From DTWD01 sp963662965 (GTDB taxonomy: Bacteria; Acidobacteriota; Vicinamibacteria; Vicinamibacterales; UBA8438), in NCBI GenBank assembly GCA_963662965.1, contig OY759970.1:248001-312000 (forward strand): 64,000 nucleotides of DNA, in the 5' to 3' direction. Below are positions 35,671-45,857 of the stretch, piece after piece (positions within the stretch are counted from its first letter, which is position 1; each line of letters starts with the position of its first letter). Below the pieces are notes generated by a model. It saw only the letters and a list, made by a program, of their open reading frames with translations. It ran no database searches and was not told where the DNA came from. Both the position numbers and the translations under genes were made by a program.

Positions 35671-36432
35671 TCAGATACCGGTGCCAGCCGTTGCGCTTCG
35701 TCGGAACCTGGAGATCCACAGCGGAAGCACCTTGAGATGATTCCGCATGACTCCCGCGGCTCGTCTCTTCCACTCTTCAGCTCGGCCGTAGACAGCGCTA
35801 CCTTCATCAGAGACAACGTCGGTGACCGAACGCAAGATCAGCGTTCGTACTGCGTGCCTGTGAGCTACCCACGCGATGGCTCCGGACTCCCAGTCGCCTC
35901 CGAGTGCACCGTGCTTCTCTGCGAGGAAACGCACTTCATCCGGCACAAGATCGCGATCTCCGGAGATAAGGGCTCCTCGGCTTACTGTTGTGGGGTACGG
36001 CGGCCGGAGCCACGTCAGGTCCAGTTTCGTCTCGTAGTGAGTGATCGCGCTGGCTGGATCTTCCATTTGTTCGCCGATGTCGTAGATGACAGTTCGCTCC
36101 ACCAGTATCGTCTCGCCCACGTCGACCTTTCCTGCGATCCCGCCGCACGTCCCGATGTTGATGAGTAGGTCTGGTTTCCAGCGCGCGATCACGTACTGGG
36201 TCGACGCTGCAGCCGACACTTTTCCCCACCCTCCGCTGGCGAAGACAGTCTCTTCGGTCCCCTTCCCTGAACCCAAAGCTGCAACAAACCACTCGCCGTA
36301 AGGCTGGGTTTTACCTATGGCGTGCCGAAATACTTCCCGCAAAGAGCGCCACTCTGCGTCCGCGGACACGACAACGACCACCGAGGGCGGCGACGTTTCC
36401 GCTTGTCCAGAAGTGGGCCGCTTGGTACCCAT
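35671..36432 (-). CDS. Nucleoside phosphorylase / MTA-SAH nucleosidase-like protein
   Basis: 253 aa, phosphorylase superfamily (PNP_UDP_1). The N-terminal strand VVVVVSADAEWRSL, the GTCGGIAGKVDVGE loop, the SGDRDLV motif and the GDWESGAIAWVAHRH block with the ribose-binding Glu are present. In the MTA/SAH nucleosidase family this Glu and a downstream Asp cleave the N-glycosidic bond; here TDVVSDEG provides the Asp. Likely role: purine nucleoside salvage or cyclisation of S-adenosyl by-products. Substrate unproven. Confidence 0.82.
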   Translation of the reverse strand: MGTKRPTSGQAETSPPSVVVVVSADAEWRSLREVFRHAIGKTQPYGEWFVAALGSGKGTEETVFASGGWGKVSAAASTQYVIARWKPDLLINIGTCGGIAGKVDVGETILVERTVIYDIGEQMEDPASAITHYETKLDLTWLRPPYPTTVSRGALISGDRDLVPDEVRFLAEKHGALGGDWESGAIAWVAHRHAVRTLILRSVTDVVSDEGSAVYGRAEEWKRRAAGVMRNHLKVLPLWISRFRRSATAGTGI

Positions 36433-36524
36433 GGATGGGTGATTATCGCTGAAAACACAGATAAGACATCGGGCCGAGGCACAGGTTCGACGGGCGCTGG
36501 CTCACAATTGTCGCCTTGACCAGA

Positions 36525-36644
36525 CTAAGCGCCGTTACGACCTTGCCTGCCTAGCGCGGCGGTACCAAGGCGCTCTCGATAGATGGTTGCGAGAGCGAAC
36601 AGCAGTATTGTCACGATTCGAAGCGCGTTGGAGAGCCACCCATA
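36525..36644 (-). pseudogene. C-terminal fragment of a membrane protein
   Basis: The frame YGWLSNALRIVTILLFALAT followed by IYRERLGTAALG and a stop forms a transmembrane helix with a basic tail. It begins exactly at the IS5-c end (36645), so the upstream part was removed by that element. Family not recognisable. Confidence 0.35.
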
Positions 36645-36645
36645 G

Positions 36646-37109
36646 CAGGCTGCTAAAGAACCGAAGCATTGGACGGTTCTCCTAAGCCTCATGCGAGTCA
36701 CGACCGACCGACGACGGTGTGCCCGGGTGCGCGTGGCCCCAGAGAAGGGGGGGGCCCTCGCCGCGGCCGGCCATCAGGGACACCTCGCCTCCAGATTCCG
36801 CAGCCGGACCAAGTTATAGGCGGTGGCGGCGAAGGTAAGTTGCCAATTCACGAGGGCCACGCCGCGATGCCGGAGCTTACGCAAGCCGCCGACGGTCTTC
36901 ATCCAGCCAAAGACCTGTTCCACGAGTTTCCGTTTCCGTTGACTCACGTGGTAGCCCGCGTGCCGCGTCGTCCGGCCATCGATCGCGCTCCAGCGCACCT
37001 TCTGCGCCACGTGGGGCGTGACGGCTCGGGCACGCACGGCGGCAACGAAGCTCGCCACATCGTAGCCCTTGTCCGCCCCGACTGTGCTACCCGGCGGCGC
37101 ACTGGCGTA
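36646..37109 (-). mobile_element. IS5-c fragment (copy 2)
   Basis: Starts with the terminal repeat CAGGCTGCTAAAGAACC and contains the C-terminal half of the transposase (36774-37109, minus strand). Breaks off at about 37109. The next 180 bp to the radical-SAM remnant show nothing recognisable. Confidence 0.75.
36774..37109 (-). pseudogene. IS5-c transposase, C-terminal half
   Basis: STVGADKGYDVASFVAAVR contains the second catalytic Asp; KRKLVEQVFGWMKTVGGLRK contains the Glu. Closely related to 32200-32579. The N-terminal half is missing. Confidence 0.8.
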
Positions 37110-37290
37110 AGGTCCAATTACTCGATCGGCTTGCAGACGGTCGTCGTTGCCGACGGATATCCGGGGTCGGAGGGCGTTGGTTCGGCGGCGCAGCCGCGGA
37201 GACGAGGTGGATCGCCTCGTTGGCGGTCGCGATCGGCACCAAAAGCACACCTCAAGAGCACCGATGTCGGCGCGGTCTAATCGGCTGCTG

Positions 37291-37831
37291 GTCAGGGGCC
37301 GGCCGGTAGTAGTACTTCAACATCCCACCGAGGCGGTGTCGATCGGCGTAGACCGCGATCAGCTCCTTCGGTAAGCGGAGCTTCGGGAACCGGGCCCGAA
37401 GACGGAGGAGATCGGCGACGACCACCTCACGGTCCTCGGGCTCCAGCCGCTCGGCTGATACCTCACCGAGCTGGGGGGTGTAGAGGCTGACCAGGATCTT
37501 GTGCACTGCCGTGTTCCGCGACCACAGATCGACGAACTCCTCCAGATAGCCGAGCCGGCGCACCTGCTGCCGGGTCACGGTGCAGTGCACGGTGATCTGA
37601 TGCCCGGCGATGTGTTTCTGAATCCGCTCGTAGGTGGCCGGCGCTCGCCGGACGTCATGCTCAGGCCGCAGCCCGTCGATGGACACCGAGATTTCCAGGT
37701 TGCGCAGACCCCGCCATTCCTCTGGGATGGGCCTGACCGCGCTCGTGACCACCTGTGCGTAGATGCCCTGCGCCGACAACCTCGGCAGAATCTCGTTCAG
37801 TTCGCGAAACCGCACGAGCGGCTCGCCACCG
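37291..37831 (-). pseudogene. Radical-SAM protein, internal fragment
   Basis: The frame begins at the MITE with GGEPLVRFRELNEILPRL (the GGEP motif that binds SAM) and continues through LEISVSIDGLRPEHDV, typical of radical-SAM/SPASM proteins. The N-terminal CxxxCxxC cluster motif is cut off by MITE-1, and the Cys-rich C-terminal part is missing after GGMLKYYYRP. So both ends are lost. Confidence 0.75.
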
Positions 37832-37997
37832 GGTGCTTCCGCCATCAACTGTTGCTACCCCGCCATTATCTCGTTCTAACCAAACCGTTTAGACTAGATA
37901 TTCAGTGCCAGAGAGCTGCCAGCGTCAAAATCGGCTGGAAGTATCTGGATGATTAGGGCTTAAGCTCTCTTCACCAACACTTGATGACGGAAGCACC
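37832..37997 (+). repeat. MITE-1 copy 1 (166 bp, IS1-like ends)
   Basis: Ends are GGTGCTTCCGCCATCAACTG and, inverted, GGTGCTTCCGTCATCAAGTG. The right end is identical to that of the IS1-like element at 1-768. The interior (polymorphic at few sites relative to copy 2) has no gene. Left flank is a radical-SAM gene, right flank the interior of an IS5-a transposase, with no target duplication, so the junction was produced by recombination. Confidence 0.85.
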
Positions 37998-38551
37998 ACC
38001 CGGGAAGCGTCTCGAGCCCGCTTGCTCGTGAGCTCGCAGGCGACCACGTCACTGGTTTGCTCATCCACAGCGAGGTGCAGCTTGCGGTAGTCCCTGGCTT
38101 TCGGCGGAGTGCGCAACTGGCCGACGTGCACTGAAAGACCGCTGCTGTCGATGAGGAGGTGGACGGGCTTCACGGTTCGCCTCTCGTAGGAAGCAACCTT
38201 CCCCAGCCTCGCCTTGCGCCTCGAGATCGTGCTGTGGTCGGGCACGTCGTTGTCCAGATTCAGGAGCGTCAGCAGCGAGCGCAGGAAGCCCTCAGTCTGC
38301 CTGGACGCCAGGCCAAACACCAAGCCCAAGGTGACCGTCGTCTCGATGGCGTGGTTCGAGTACTTGCGTTGTCGGCCTGGCTTCCTGCGCGTCGGCCTCG
38401 GCGAGTGCCAGTTGGCGAGCTTGCCATCGGTGAGTCCGAGCCAGACGGTCAGACTCCCGCGAGCGCGGAGACCCGTCTCGTACTCCCGCCAATTCCGGAC
38501 ACGGTAGGCCTTCTGGACGTACTTCCGCTGGGTGCGCTTGAAACTCGTCAT
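37998..38551 (-). pseudogene. IS5-a transposase, N-terminal half
   Basis: Starts at ATG 38551 with MTSFKRTQRKYV and reads to SKRARDASRV, thus including the first catalytic Asp (LLIDSSGLSV) but not the second or the Glu. Inactive. Confidence 0.9.
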
Positions 38552-38616
38552 GCGGGACCTCGGATCTCGGGGTGGAGGGCAATTATTGACCGAGATCGCG
38601 AGTTGTGCACCAAGGC
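37998..38616 (-). mobile_element. IS5-a, copy D (truncated by MITE-1)
   Basis: The 5' half of IS5-a on the minus strand, with its terminal repeat at 38600-38616. It stops within the transposase gene at the MITE. The right neighbour is a GHKL ATPase fragment. Confidence 0.9.
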
Positions 38617-39430
38617 CATCATCGGCCCCAAGCACGATTTTAAGGTCTTGGTCAACGGCGTCAGCGTGATGCCTTCTGATCGCGGTTACTACGAGCACGT
38701 CGAATATCTTTGGACCTTTGGCGATCAGCCGGAAGCGAAACAATCGTTCACAAATCTGGTAGACGGTCGGGAAGTAGAGGATCGAAGCGCAGCGCTCTCG
38801 GAGAGAGCGCGCGCTAGCGGGATTCAAGTCACGGGCTGGATGGGTACCGTCAAACACCCGAGGTATCTCAAGGACGAAGACGGCGAGAACTTGAACAGGA
38901 TTGCGATCTTCATGAGAGGCAAGCTTGCACAGGAAGACATTCTGGTCGATTTTGGACAGAAGGAGATCTATGCTGACTATCTCGTCGGCGAGATCCATTG
39001 CGACGATCTAGACGACGACGGCAAAGACGACATCGCCACCAGCAGTCGTCAATCGCTGAAAGACGACGACCCGCGTTTTGAGGCGTTGCGGGGTATCGTT
39101 TACCAGGAACTCCGTCATGTTGCCGGTCGATGGAGCGACTGGCGTCGTGGTGATGGCACCAAAATGTTCGTGGGTGAGGTGCCAGAGGTCCTGAAATGGC
39201 TTGAGGATCTTAAAGGGGACACGAAGAAGAAGGCAGAAAGATGGATCGGTCGTTTGAATGTGATCCGTTCCGACAAGGATACGGAGAAGCGAGAGTTACT
39301 GAAGGCATCGATCTTGGCCTTCGAGAGCTATCGGAGAAAAGAGCAGCTCGACTTCCTAGACAACATAACGGACCAGAGCATTGAACCGATCTTGCAGGGC
39401 TTTAACGATATCGACGATCTTATTGGGTCA
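38617..39430 (+). pseudogene. GHKL-type ATPase protein, internal fragment
   Basis: About 270 residues downstream of an HATPase_c-like domain: HDFKVLVNGVSV, GWMGTVKHPRYLKD, NRIAIFMRGKLAQEDIL, EIYADYLVGEIHCDDL, and LLKASILAFESYRRKEQ. I recall these blocks from large ATP-binding proteins related to MutL/MORC ATPases that occur in accessory and defence islands. The N-terminal ATP-binding part is removed by IS5-a copy D and the C-terminus is cut at about 39430. The next 160 bp to MITE-2 hold no gene. Confidence 0.6.
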
Positions 39431-39810
39431 CGGCCCATCCGGTCAGCTGGCTGCCGTACGAGTTGCCAGCGGGCGATGACCGACAGGTCAGTACCAGGAC
39501 CGTAGGTCAGTCAAGTTGCGGGTCAGGCCACCACCCGCCGGCACCCACCAGTGTCACCGAGCGACCTCGGCAGGCAGCGGAATGATGCTCACAGTCAAGT
39601 TAAGCGGAATCGCGATGATCGACCCCCAACATACCGGGTTCGCGACGGGACTCGAGCCCATCATCTTGGGGGTCGGTCAGCCTGATTCTGCTTAACTTGA
39701 CCCTCGGTGGACACCCAAAAGCGGCCATTAATGGACAGCTGAAAACCGGCCATTTCGGATAGCGGCCCGAGACGTTGACGGCGGCGGGGAACCCTGCGTT
39801 CCTGCGCCGC

Positions 39811-41401
39811 ATGAGCAACGTCTTGGCTGACGAGAAACGACAGCAAATTCTGGCGCTGGGGCGACTCGGCTGGTCGCTCCGGCGCATCGAACAGACCACC
39901 GGGGTGCGCCGGGAGACGGCCAGCGGCTACTTGAAGGCCGCTGGCCTTGGGGTGCGGGGCCGCGGCCGTCCCCGCAGCCGCCCGGCAAAACCGGCCATTT
40001 CGTCGGTGGTGTCCACCGACTCTCACGCCGCACACCCGGTCACCACGGGGGCGGTGTCTACCGCCCCCACGACCCCGCTGCGTCCCGGCCGGGCGCCAAG
40101 CGCGAGTGCGTGCGAGCCGTACCGCGAGCTGATCGTCGAGGCGCTGCGCCGAGGGCGCAACGCCATGGCCATCTGGCAGGACCTGGTCGACGACTATGGC
40201 TTCGGTGCCCGCTATGCGAGCGTCCGGCGCTTCGTCGCCAGGCTCCGGGACCAGCCGGCCGTCGAGGCCCGTGTCGTCATTACGACCGCCCCCGGCGAGG
40301 AAGCCCAGGTCGACTACGGTGACGGGCCGATGGTGCACGACCGCGCCACCGGCAAGCATCGGCGCACCCGGCTCTTCGTCCTGACGCTGGGCTACTCCCG
40401 TAAGGCCATCCGGTTCCTCGTCTGGCGGTCGAGCGCCCAGGTCTGGGCCGAGCTCCACGAGCGGGCCTTCCGCCGCCTGGGCGGCACCGTGCGCGTTGTC
40501 GTCCTCGACAACCTGAAAGAAGGCGTCCTCACCCCTGACGTCCTACGACCCGACGCTCAATCCGCTCTATCGCGACGTCCTCGCGCACTACGGCGCGGTC
40601 GCGCTGCCGTGTCGGGTCGGCGATCCCGATCGGAAAGGGAAAGTCGAAGCCGGGGTCGGCCATGCGAAGAAGACGCCGCTCCGCGGGCTGCGCTTCGAGC
40701 GACTCGCCGAGGCGCAGGCCTATCTCGATCGCTGGGAGACGCGCTGGGCCGACACGCGCATCCACGGCACCACCAAGCGGCAGGTCGCCGCCATGTTTGC
40801 CGAGGAACGGCCGGCCTTGGGGCCGCTTCCCCTCGAACCGTTTCGCTACTACCAGTACGGCCAGCGCACGGTGCATCTCGATGGCTGCGTCGAGGTGGCC
40901 GCCGCCTACTATGGGGCACCGCCAGGGTGGATTGGCCGGCGCGTCCACGTCCAGTGGAACGCCGCGCAGGTCCGGCTGCTCCATCCGCAGACGGGCCAGC
41001 TCCTCCGTGAGCATCTGCGCGTCCCGCGCGGCTGGCATCGGATCGAGGACGCCGACCGCCCGGCCCGGACCCCGCTCAAGACGCTGGCGCTGTTGGCCGC
41101 GGGCAAGCGGGCCGGCCCGTCGGTCGGCACGATCTGCGACCACATCCATCGGCACGACGGCGCCGCCGGGGTCCGCCGCATCCTCGGCATCTTGGCGCTC
41201 GCCAAGAAACATGGCCCCGCTGTCGTGGAAGACGCCGCCACCGCCGCGCTCGACCTCGGCGTCCCCACCTACCGCTTCCTGCGGCGCTATCTCGACCGCC
41301 GGCCGACGGTCCCCCTCTCGTTGCGCCAGGTCGACCCGCTCATCCGGCAACTCACGCTCTATCGCGATCTCATCGATCGCAGAACAGGAGACCCGTCATG
41401 A
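39811..41401 (+). pseudogene. istA: IS21 transposase IstA, frameshifted
   Basis: The first part to about 40544 contains the HTH (ILALGRLGWSLRRIEQTTGV), the first Asp (AQVDYGDGPMVH) and the second (VVLDNLKEGVLTPDV). An extra C (GTCCTAC for GTCTAC) shifts the frame; the remaining 285 residues with the Glu region (GKVEAGVGHAKKTP) continue in the next frame to the stop at 41401. A single-base error would restore a normal IstA of about 530 aa, so sequencing error is possible. The stop overlaps istB (ATGA). Confidence 0.88.
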
Positions 41402-42159
41402 ATCTCGTCGAACTCGACCAGGCGCTGCGGAAGCTGCGCCTCTCGGGCATGGCTGACACCCTGGACACCCGCTTACAGCACGCCCAGACCGAACCGCTCG
41501 CGCCGATCGATCTCGTCTCGGCGCTTGTCACCGACGAGCTCCAGCGCCGCCAGGACCGCCTCCTCGCGCGCCGGCACAAGCAGGCCGGCTTCCGCGACCC
41601 TGACCGCGCGCTCGACAGCTTCGACTTCACGTTCAACAAAAAGATGAACCGCGCGCTCGTCTACGACCTCGCGACCGCGCGCTTCATCGCCCAGCGGGAA
41701 GACGCCCTCTTGCTCGGGCCACCCGGTACCGGCAAGAGCCATCTGGCGCAAGCCATCGGACGCGCCGCCATCCACCAGGGCTATCGCGTCCTCTATCGGG
41801 AAGCGCACACGCTCCTCGAAGAGCTCGCCGAGGCGACGCTCGCCGACACCCGCAAGGCCTACCTCACCGAGCTGACCCGCGTGCCGCTGCTCATCATCGA
41901 TGACCTCGGCATGCGCAAGCTGCCGCACACCGCGGCCGAGGACCTCCTCGAACTGATCATGCGCCGCTACGAGCGGGCCTCGACCCTGCTGACGTCGAAT
42001 CGCCCGGTCGACGACTGGGGAAAGCTGCTGGGTGACACCGCTGCCGTCACCGCGCTGCTTGACCGCCTCCTCCATCACGCGCACGTGCTCAAGTGTGGGC
42101 CGCGGAGCTGGCGCACGAAGGTGACGACGACCTTGCGATCCGAGGGCGCCGTGCGATAG
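41398..42159 (+). CDS. istB: IS21 transposition helper ATPase IstB
   Basis: 253 aa AAA+ ATPase related to DnaC. Walker A is GPPGTGKSHLAQA, Walker B is LLIIDDLGMRKL, and the sensor region LLTSNRPVDDWGKLLGD is typical. It assembles on target DNA and recruits IstA. Start ATG 41398 overlaps the istA stop. Confidence 0.95.
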   Translation: MNLVELDQALRKLRLSGMADTLDTRLQHAQTEPLAPIDLVSALVTDELQRRQDRLLARRHKQAGFRDPDRALDSFDFTFNKKMNRALVYDLATARFIAQREDALLLGPPGTGKSHLAQAIGRAAIHQGYRVLYREAHTLLEELAEATLADTRKAYLTELTRVPLLIIDDLGMRKLPHTAAEDLLELIMRRYERASTLLTSNRPVDDWGKLLGDTAAVTALLDRLLHHAHVLKCGPRSWRTKVTTTLRSEGAVR

Positions 42160-42339
42160 AACTCAACTCCGTCTCGGGACGCCGAAATGGCCGGGTTTGC
42201 GGTGTCTACAAATGGCCGGTTTTGAGGTGTCCACCGAGGACTTGACAATACCTCCTGCCGCTGTCGACGGCACCGCCACCCCGTGGTCGCGTCCAGTGCC
42301 GCCAGCGGCTCGGTGGGATGTTGAACTACTACTATCGGT

Positions 42340-42560
42340 CAGCAGCGTGATACATGACCGGCCGTCAACCCCACGATCTAGTTTTTGGACAGTACGGGCA
42401 TCGAACGTGCGCAGACGCCGGTACTCGCCGATGCGCTGCTGATGTTCGGAGACCGTCTGCTGCCGGCGGGTGCCACGCTTGGCCGCATAGAGACCGAGGC
42501 ACTCGGTCGTACGAGGTTTAAACGCAAGCGAGTCCAGTCGGCGTTCCTCCACGACTGATG
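42340..42560 (-). pseudogene. Tn3-family transposase-like remnant
   Basis: The frame LAFKPRTTECLGLYAAKRGT followed by RRQQTVSEHQQRIGEYRRL resembles the N-terminal DUF4158 region of Tn3-family TnpA (conserved YxxRxxTRxxHxxEI pattern). Short and degenerate. The surrounding 42253-42714 contains nothing else recognisable. Confidence 0.4.
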
Positions 42561-42714
42561 CACGTACTCCCGCCAGCGACCGACATCCTGCGCCATCCGA
42601 AAGGCGGACTGCCCACAAGCGCCAGGATCAGGGCAACCGATGACGTCATAGATCGTGGCCGGAATATCCGTGGTCGAGGTGGGGACGTATAACGTTTACA
42701 CGGGCCAGCGGCGG

Positions 42715-44698
42715 TCAGGGCGGGCCCGGCACTGCAGACCTCATCACTGGCTCCTCCGCCCCGCCGTCGATGATGAGAACCTGCACGTCGTTCGCGCCCG
42801 GCGTGAGCGCCCCTTCCGGGATCATGCTGGCAACCACCCACTCGTCGTGCTCCAGGTAGGACTGTGTCGTCGCGACGACAACACCATTCACCGCGATCGC
42901 CACGCTGACACGTTCCTCGATACCGTTTGGGAGGGCTCCCCTGACAAACAGCGGCAGTGTGTGGCTCTCGAGATCGACAGTGAGAAATTGGGAAGGGTCG
43001 TCGAGACGAATGGATATGTCGTTACTTACCGGCGCCTCAAGTGTCGAAAGCTCGAGTCCGACGAGGGACGCGTGCGGCCCAAGAGCGTACAAGCCTGACT
43101 CAAAGTCCAGCAGCTTCTGCTCGAGGCCGACATACCGATCATCCAGGGACGGGCCGTGCTTCTCCAGACTCACCCGCGTGGCGCTGCGTTGAATGAATGT
43201 TTTGTGCGTTCTGTCCGGCTGGGTCACGTCCAAGAGTGAGCGGCCGTCGACATCGTAAGGGACTGTCGTGGATAAGACACTCGCGATCGTCGGCACGATG
43301 TCGACGGTTTCGACGTTCTGGTCGCTGATAAGGCCTGCAACTTGCCCAGGGAACTTGACGATGAGCGGGACCATCATCACGTCCGCGCGCGTTCCCTCCG
43401 TGAAACTGCGACGAGGCCTCCCGTGGTGAAAGCTGGTGCCGTGATCGGCGGTGATGATGATAAGCGTTTCGTCGTAGATACCTTGCGCCCTGAGACGGTC
43501 CACAAGGTCTCCGATGAACCGATCCACGAAGCCGACCTGGAGCAGATGTCGCTGCTGCAGAACACGTGGGAGCCACGGATCGCTCTTAAGAAACAGCCGC
43601 TCTCCGTCCTCTTCGTGCCCTTGGTAGTCTGGAGATTGGTACCGGTGGCCAGAGGGTACATACTCAAACGGCATGTGGGGCGTCAGCGTGTGGAGAAAAT
43701 ACAGCCGGCCCTCACGATTAGGGGTAATCGTCTCGAGAAATCGATCCAATTCGGACGTCCGGTCGTTCCAGCGTCGCTCACCGTCCTCATTTCGGAACTG
43801 ACGCCGCCTCACGAAGTCCCTCCAGTCCCCGAGAATCGGAGGCAATTGGGCCGCAATCGAGTCGGGCGAGATGATGTGCAAGTAGACAATGCCGAGGTCA
43901 GCCACCAGGGCGCTCAGGCTATCCCGCACCTCGAGATCGTAGCCGCAGCTGTCCGTGGGGCAGAGCTGGAGGAATCGGCCGAATATGGTCATCCGATAGC
44001 TCTCGCTGAGCATGGTGAACAGGTTGTTCGGGTAGTAGCGCCGCGTCGGCACGGCATTCTGCTGAACCGGATACTGGCCGGTGACGATAGCGGGAACCGC
44101 CCACACGGTCTGAGAGGACACGGTGCTGGCGTTGCGATACCACGTGGCGGTCGTAGCCAGACGCGCGAAGTTCGGGTAGCGCACCCGATCGATTTCCCGA
44201 TTGCCGTCCAACAAGGAGCTGACTGGAAATTCGTCGAAGACAACAATGACGATCGGCGGCGCGTCCGCGGGGTGCACCGAGGAGAACAGATCATCCGTGC
44301 GGACCACCGCTCCCCGCACGTCGGCATTCATCAGGAACACGGCAGGAACGACGACGACGGCCGGGCTCAGGAGCGTCAGGAAGGTTCGAACCACGTCGAA
44401 TCGTCGATACGCCAGCGCGGCGATTCCGGCGACCGTCAACGTCACTGTGATCGACGGAGCCGCTCCCAACACCTCGGCCCGCTTCAGAAGTGGCAGCAGC
44501 AGTGCCGCCCCCAGCACAGTGATCACCACGCCGTGCGCGACGCTGGCAGCGGTCGCACTGAATCGGGCGAGGGCGACCTCGATCGCCACCAGCGCAATCG
44601 GCAACGCGATGCAGACAACGGCCACCAGAGCGACAAGATTGGCTGCGGTGGTGTTTCTGGCGACGAAGAACGACGGCTCTCGAGACACGACGTCGAAG
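42715..44698 (-). pseudogene. PA14/phosphatase-superfamily membrane protein, C-terminal part (split by IS3-a)
   Basis: This is the downstream part of the gene whose 5' part is at 46417-47267; removing IS3-a copy 2 and one AAG restores an uninterrupted frame of 943 codons. This part has four or five transmembrane helices and then an extracytoplasmic alkaline-phosphatase-superfamily domain: metal Asp in VVFDEFPVSSLL, a Thr in the nucleophile position of VSSQTVWAVPAIVTGQYP (as in LtaS or phosphoethanolamine transferases rather than Cys of sulfatases), HTLTPHMPFEYVPSG and ITADHGTSFHHG. A beta-rich C-terminal domain follows. Probable role: transfer or hydrolysis on a cell-surface glycan or lipid. 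Confidence 0.85.
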
Positions 44699-44738
44699 CG
44701 GGCCGTGTCAATGCCTTTGAGACAACCTGATTCCGCAT

Positions 44739-45857
44739 TTACTGTAGCGACCCCACGCTGGTGACGAGCGTGATCGGGCGATCGTCACGGATGGGTTGTG
44801 ACCGGCGGATCACCCCATACTGTGGGTCGTCCGGGGTGACGGGCGTCGCTCCTGGGGCATCCTCGCGGGTCGGTTGCGGCGGCCGATTGATCCACACGGC
44901 CGTGGGCGGTGTTTCTGGACGTGGTGGCCCCTGCACGAACCGCTCGGGATGGGCGGCGTATGCCGCCAGGCGCGTGCGGTGCCGGACCGCGAGGACCGTC
45001 GCGGCGCGGCCGTAGTGCACGGCGGTTGGTGTCAGGTAGCTGAGGCCGCTGTGATGGTGCGCGTCGTTGTACCACGCGAACAGATCGCGGCTGACGGCGC
45101 GGGCGTGTTGGAGCGAGCCGAACCGGCCAGGAAACTCCGGCCGGTACTTCACGGTCCGGAACTGCGCTTCGGAGAACGGATTGTCGTTGCTCACGCGGGG
45201 CCGCGAATGACTGGCGTCGATGCCCAGATCCGAGAAGAGCAGCGCGACGAGCTTGCTCCGCATAGGCGCGCCACGGTCCGCATGAATGGTGAGTTGGTGC
45301 GGGGCGATGCCCTGCTTCAGGCAGGTCGCCGCAATCAGGCGCTCCGCCAGGTGCGCATTTTCGTGGCGCGCGACCATCCAGCCCACCGCGTAGCGGCTGA
45401 AGAGGTCGAGGATGACGTACAGCGAGTAGTAGCGGTACGGGATCGAGCCCTTGAGTTTGGTGATGTCCCACGACCAGACCTGATTCGGGCGCGTTGCCAC
45501 GAGCTCGGGTGCGGTATACGCCGGATGCCGGGCCTGGGCGCGCCGCTCGCGCACTTCCGTGGCCGCCGCGAGCACCCGATACATTGTGCGCGGGGCACAG
45601 AGGTACCGCTGCTCCTCGAGCAACGTGGCATGGACTTCGGCGGGCGACTGGTCGATGAACCGCTCGCTGTGCAACACGTTGAGCACCGCCTGGCGTTCGG
45701 TGGCACCCAGCGCGCGCGGCGACGGCGCACGGGGCCGCGGTGGTGTGGCGCGGGGCGCGGGGCGCCGCCGGCGATAGAGCGCCGCCCGGGACACGCCGAC
45801 GCTGTGACACAGCGCCGCCGTCTCGCCCGGCGTCGTGACGGCCTCGATGGCGCGCAT
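44739..45857 (-). CDS. IS3-a OrfB transposase
   Basis: 372 aa. N-terminal HTH_21-like region, then the rve core: first Asp in VWSWDITKLKG, second in IHADRGAPMRSK, Glu in NPFSEAQFRTV, with the AWYNDAHHHSGL tail. The ATG overlaps the orfA stop (TGATG). Active enzyme is expected to be the OrfAB fusion made by -1 frameshifting. Confidence 0.93.
   Translation of the reverse strand: MRAIEAVTTPGETAALCHSVGVSRAALYRRRRPAPRATPPRPRAPSPRALGATERQAVLNVLHSERFIDQSPAEVHATLLEEQRYLCAPRTMYRVLAAATEVRERRAQARHPAYTAPELVATRPNQVWSWDITKLKGSIPYRYYSLYVILDLFSRYAVGWMVARHENAHLAERLIAATCLKQGIAPHQLTIHADRGAPMRSKLVALLFSDLGIDASHSRPRVSNDNPFSEAQFRTVKYRPEFPGRFGSLQHARAVSRDLFAWYNDAHHHSGLSYLTPTAVHYGRAATVLAVRHRTRLAAYAAHPERFVQGPPRPETPPTAVWINRPPQPTREDAPGATPVTPDDPQYGVIRRSQPIRDDRPITLVTSVGSLQ

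Larger units (their letters stand above)
39702..42239 (+). mobile_element. IS21-family element with 7-bp target duplication
   Basis: 2538 bp. Ends are CCTCGGTGGACACC and the complement GGTGTCCACCGAGG, with the internal repeated AAAACCGGCCATT motifs typical for IS21. Flanked by the direct repeat ACTTGAC (39695-39701 and 42240-42246) within MITE-2. Confidence 0.92.
39594..42252. repeat. MITE-2 copy 2, split by IS21
   Basis: Left part 39594-39701 starts GTCAAGTTAAGCGGAATC and right part 42240-42252 ends ACTTGACAATACC. Removing the IS21 element and one ACTTGAC restores the right end of MITE-2 exactly as in the copy at 29348-29467. The outermost GGTATT of the left end is missing. Confidence 0.8.

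Noticed and set aside
38159..39505. A 448-residue frame fusing two regions
   Set aside because: The first 150 codons are antisense to the IS5-a transposase; only the part after 38617 (GHKL ATPase fragment) is genuine.
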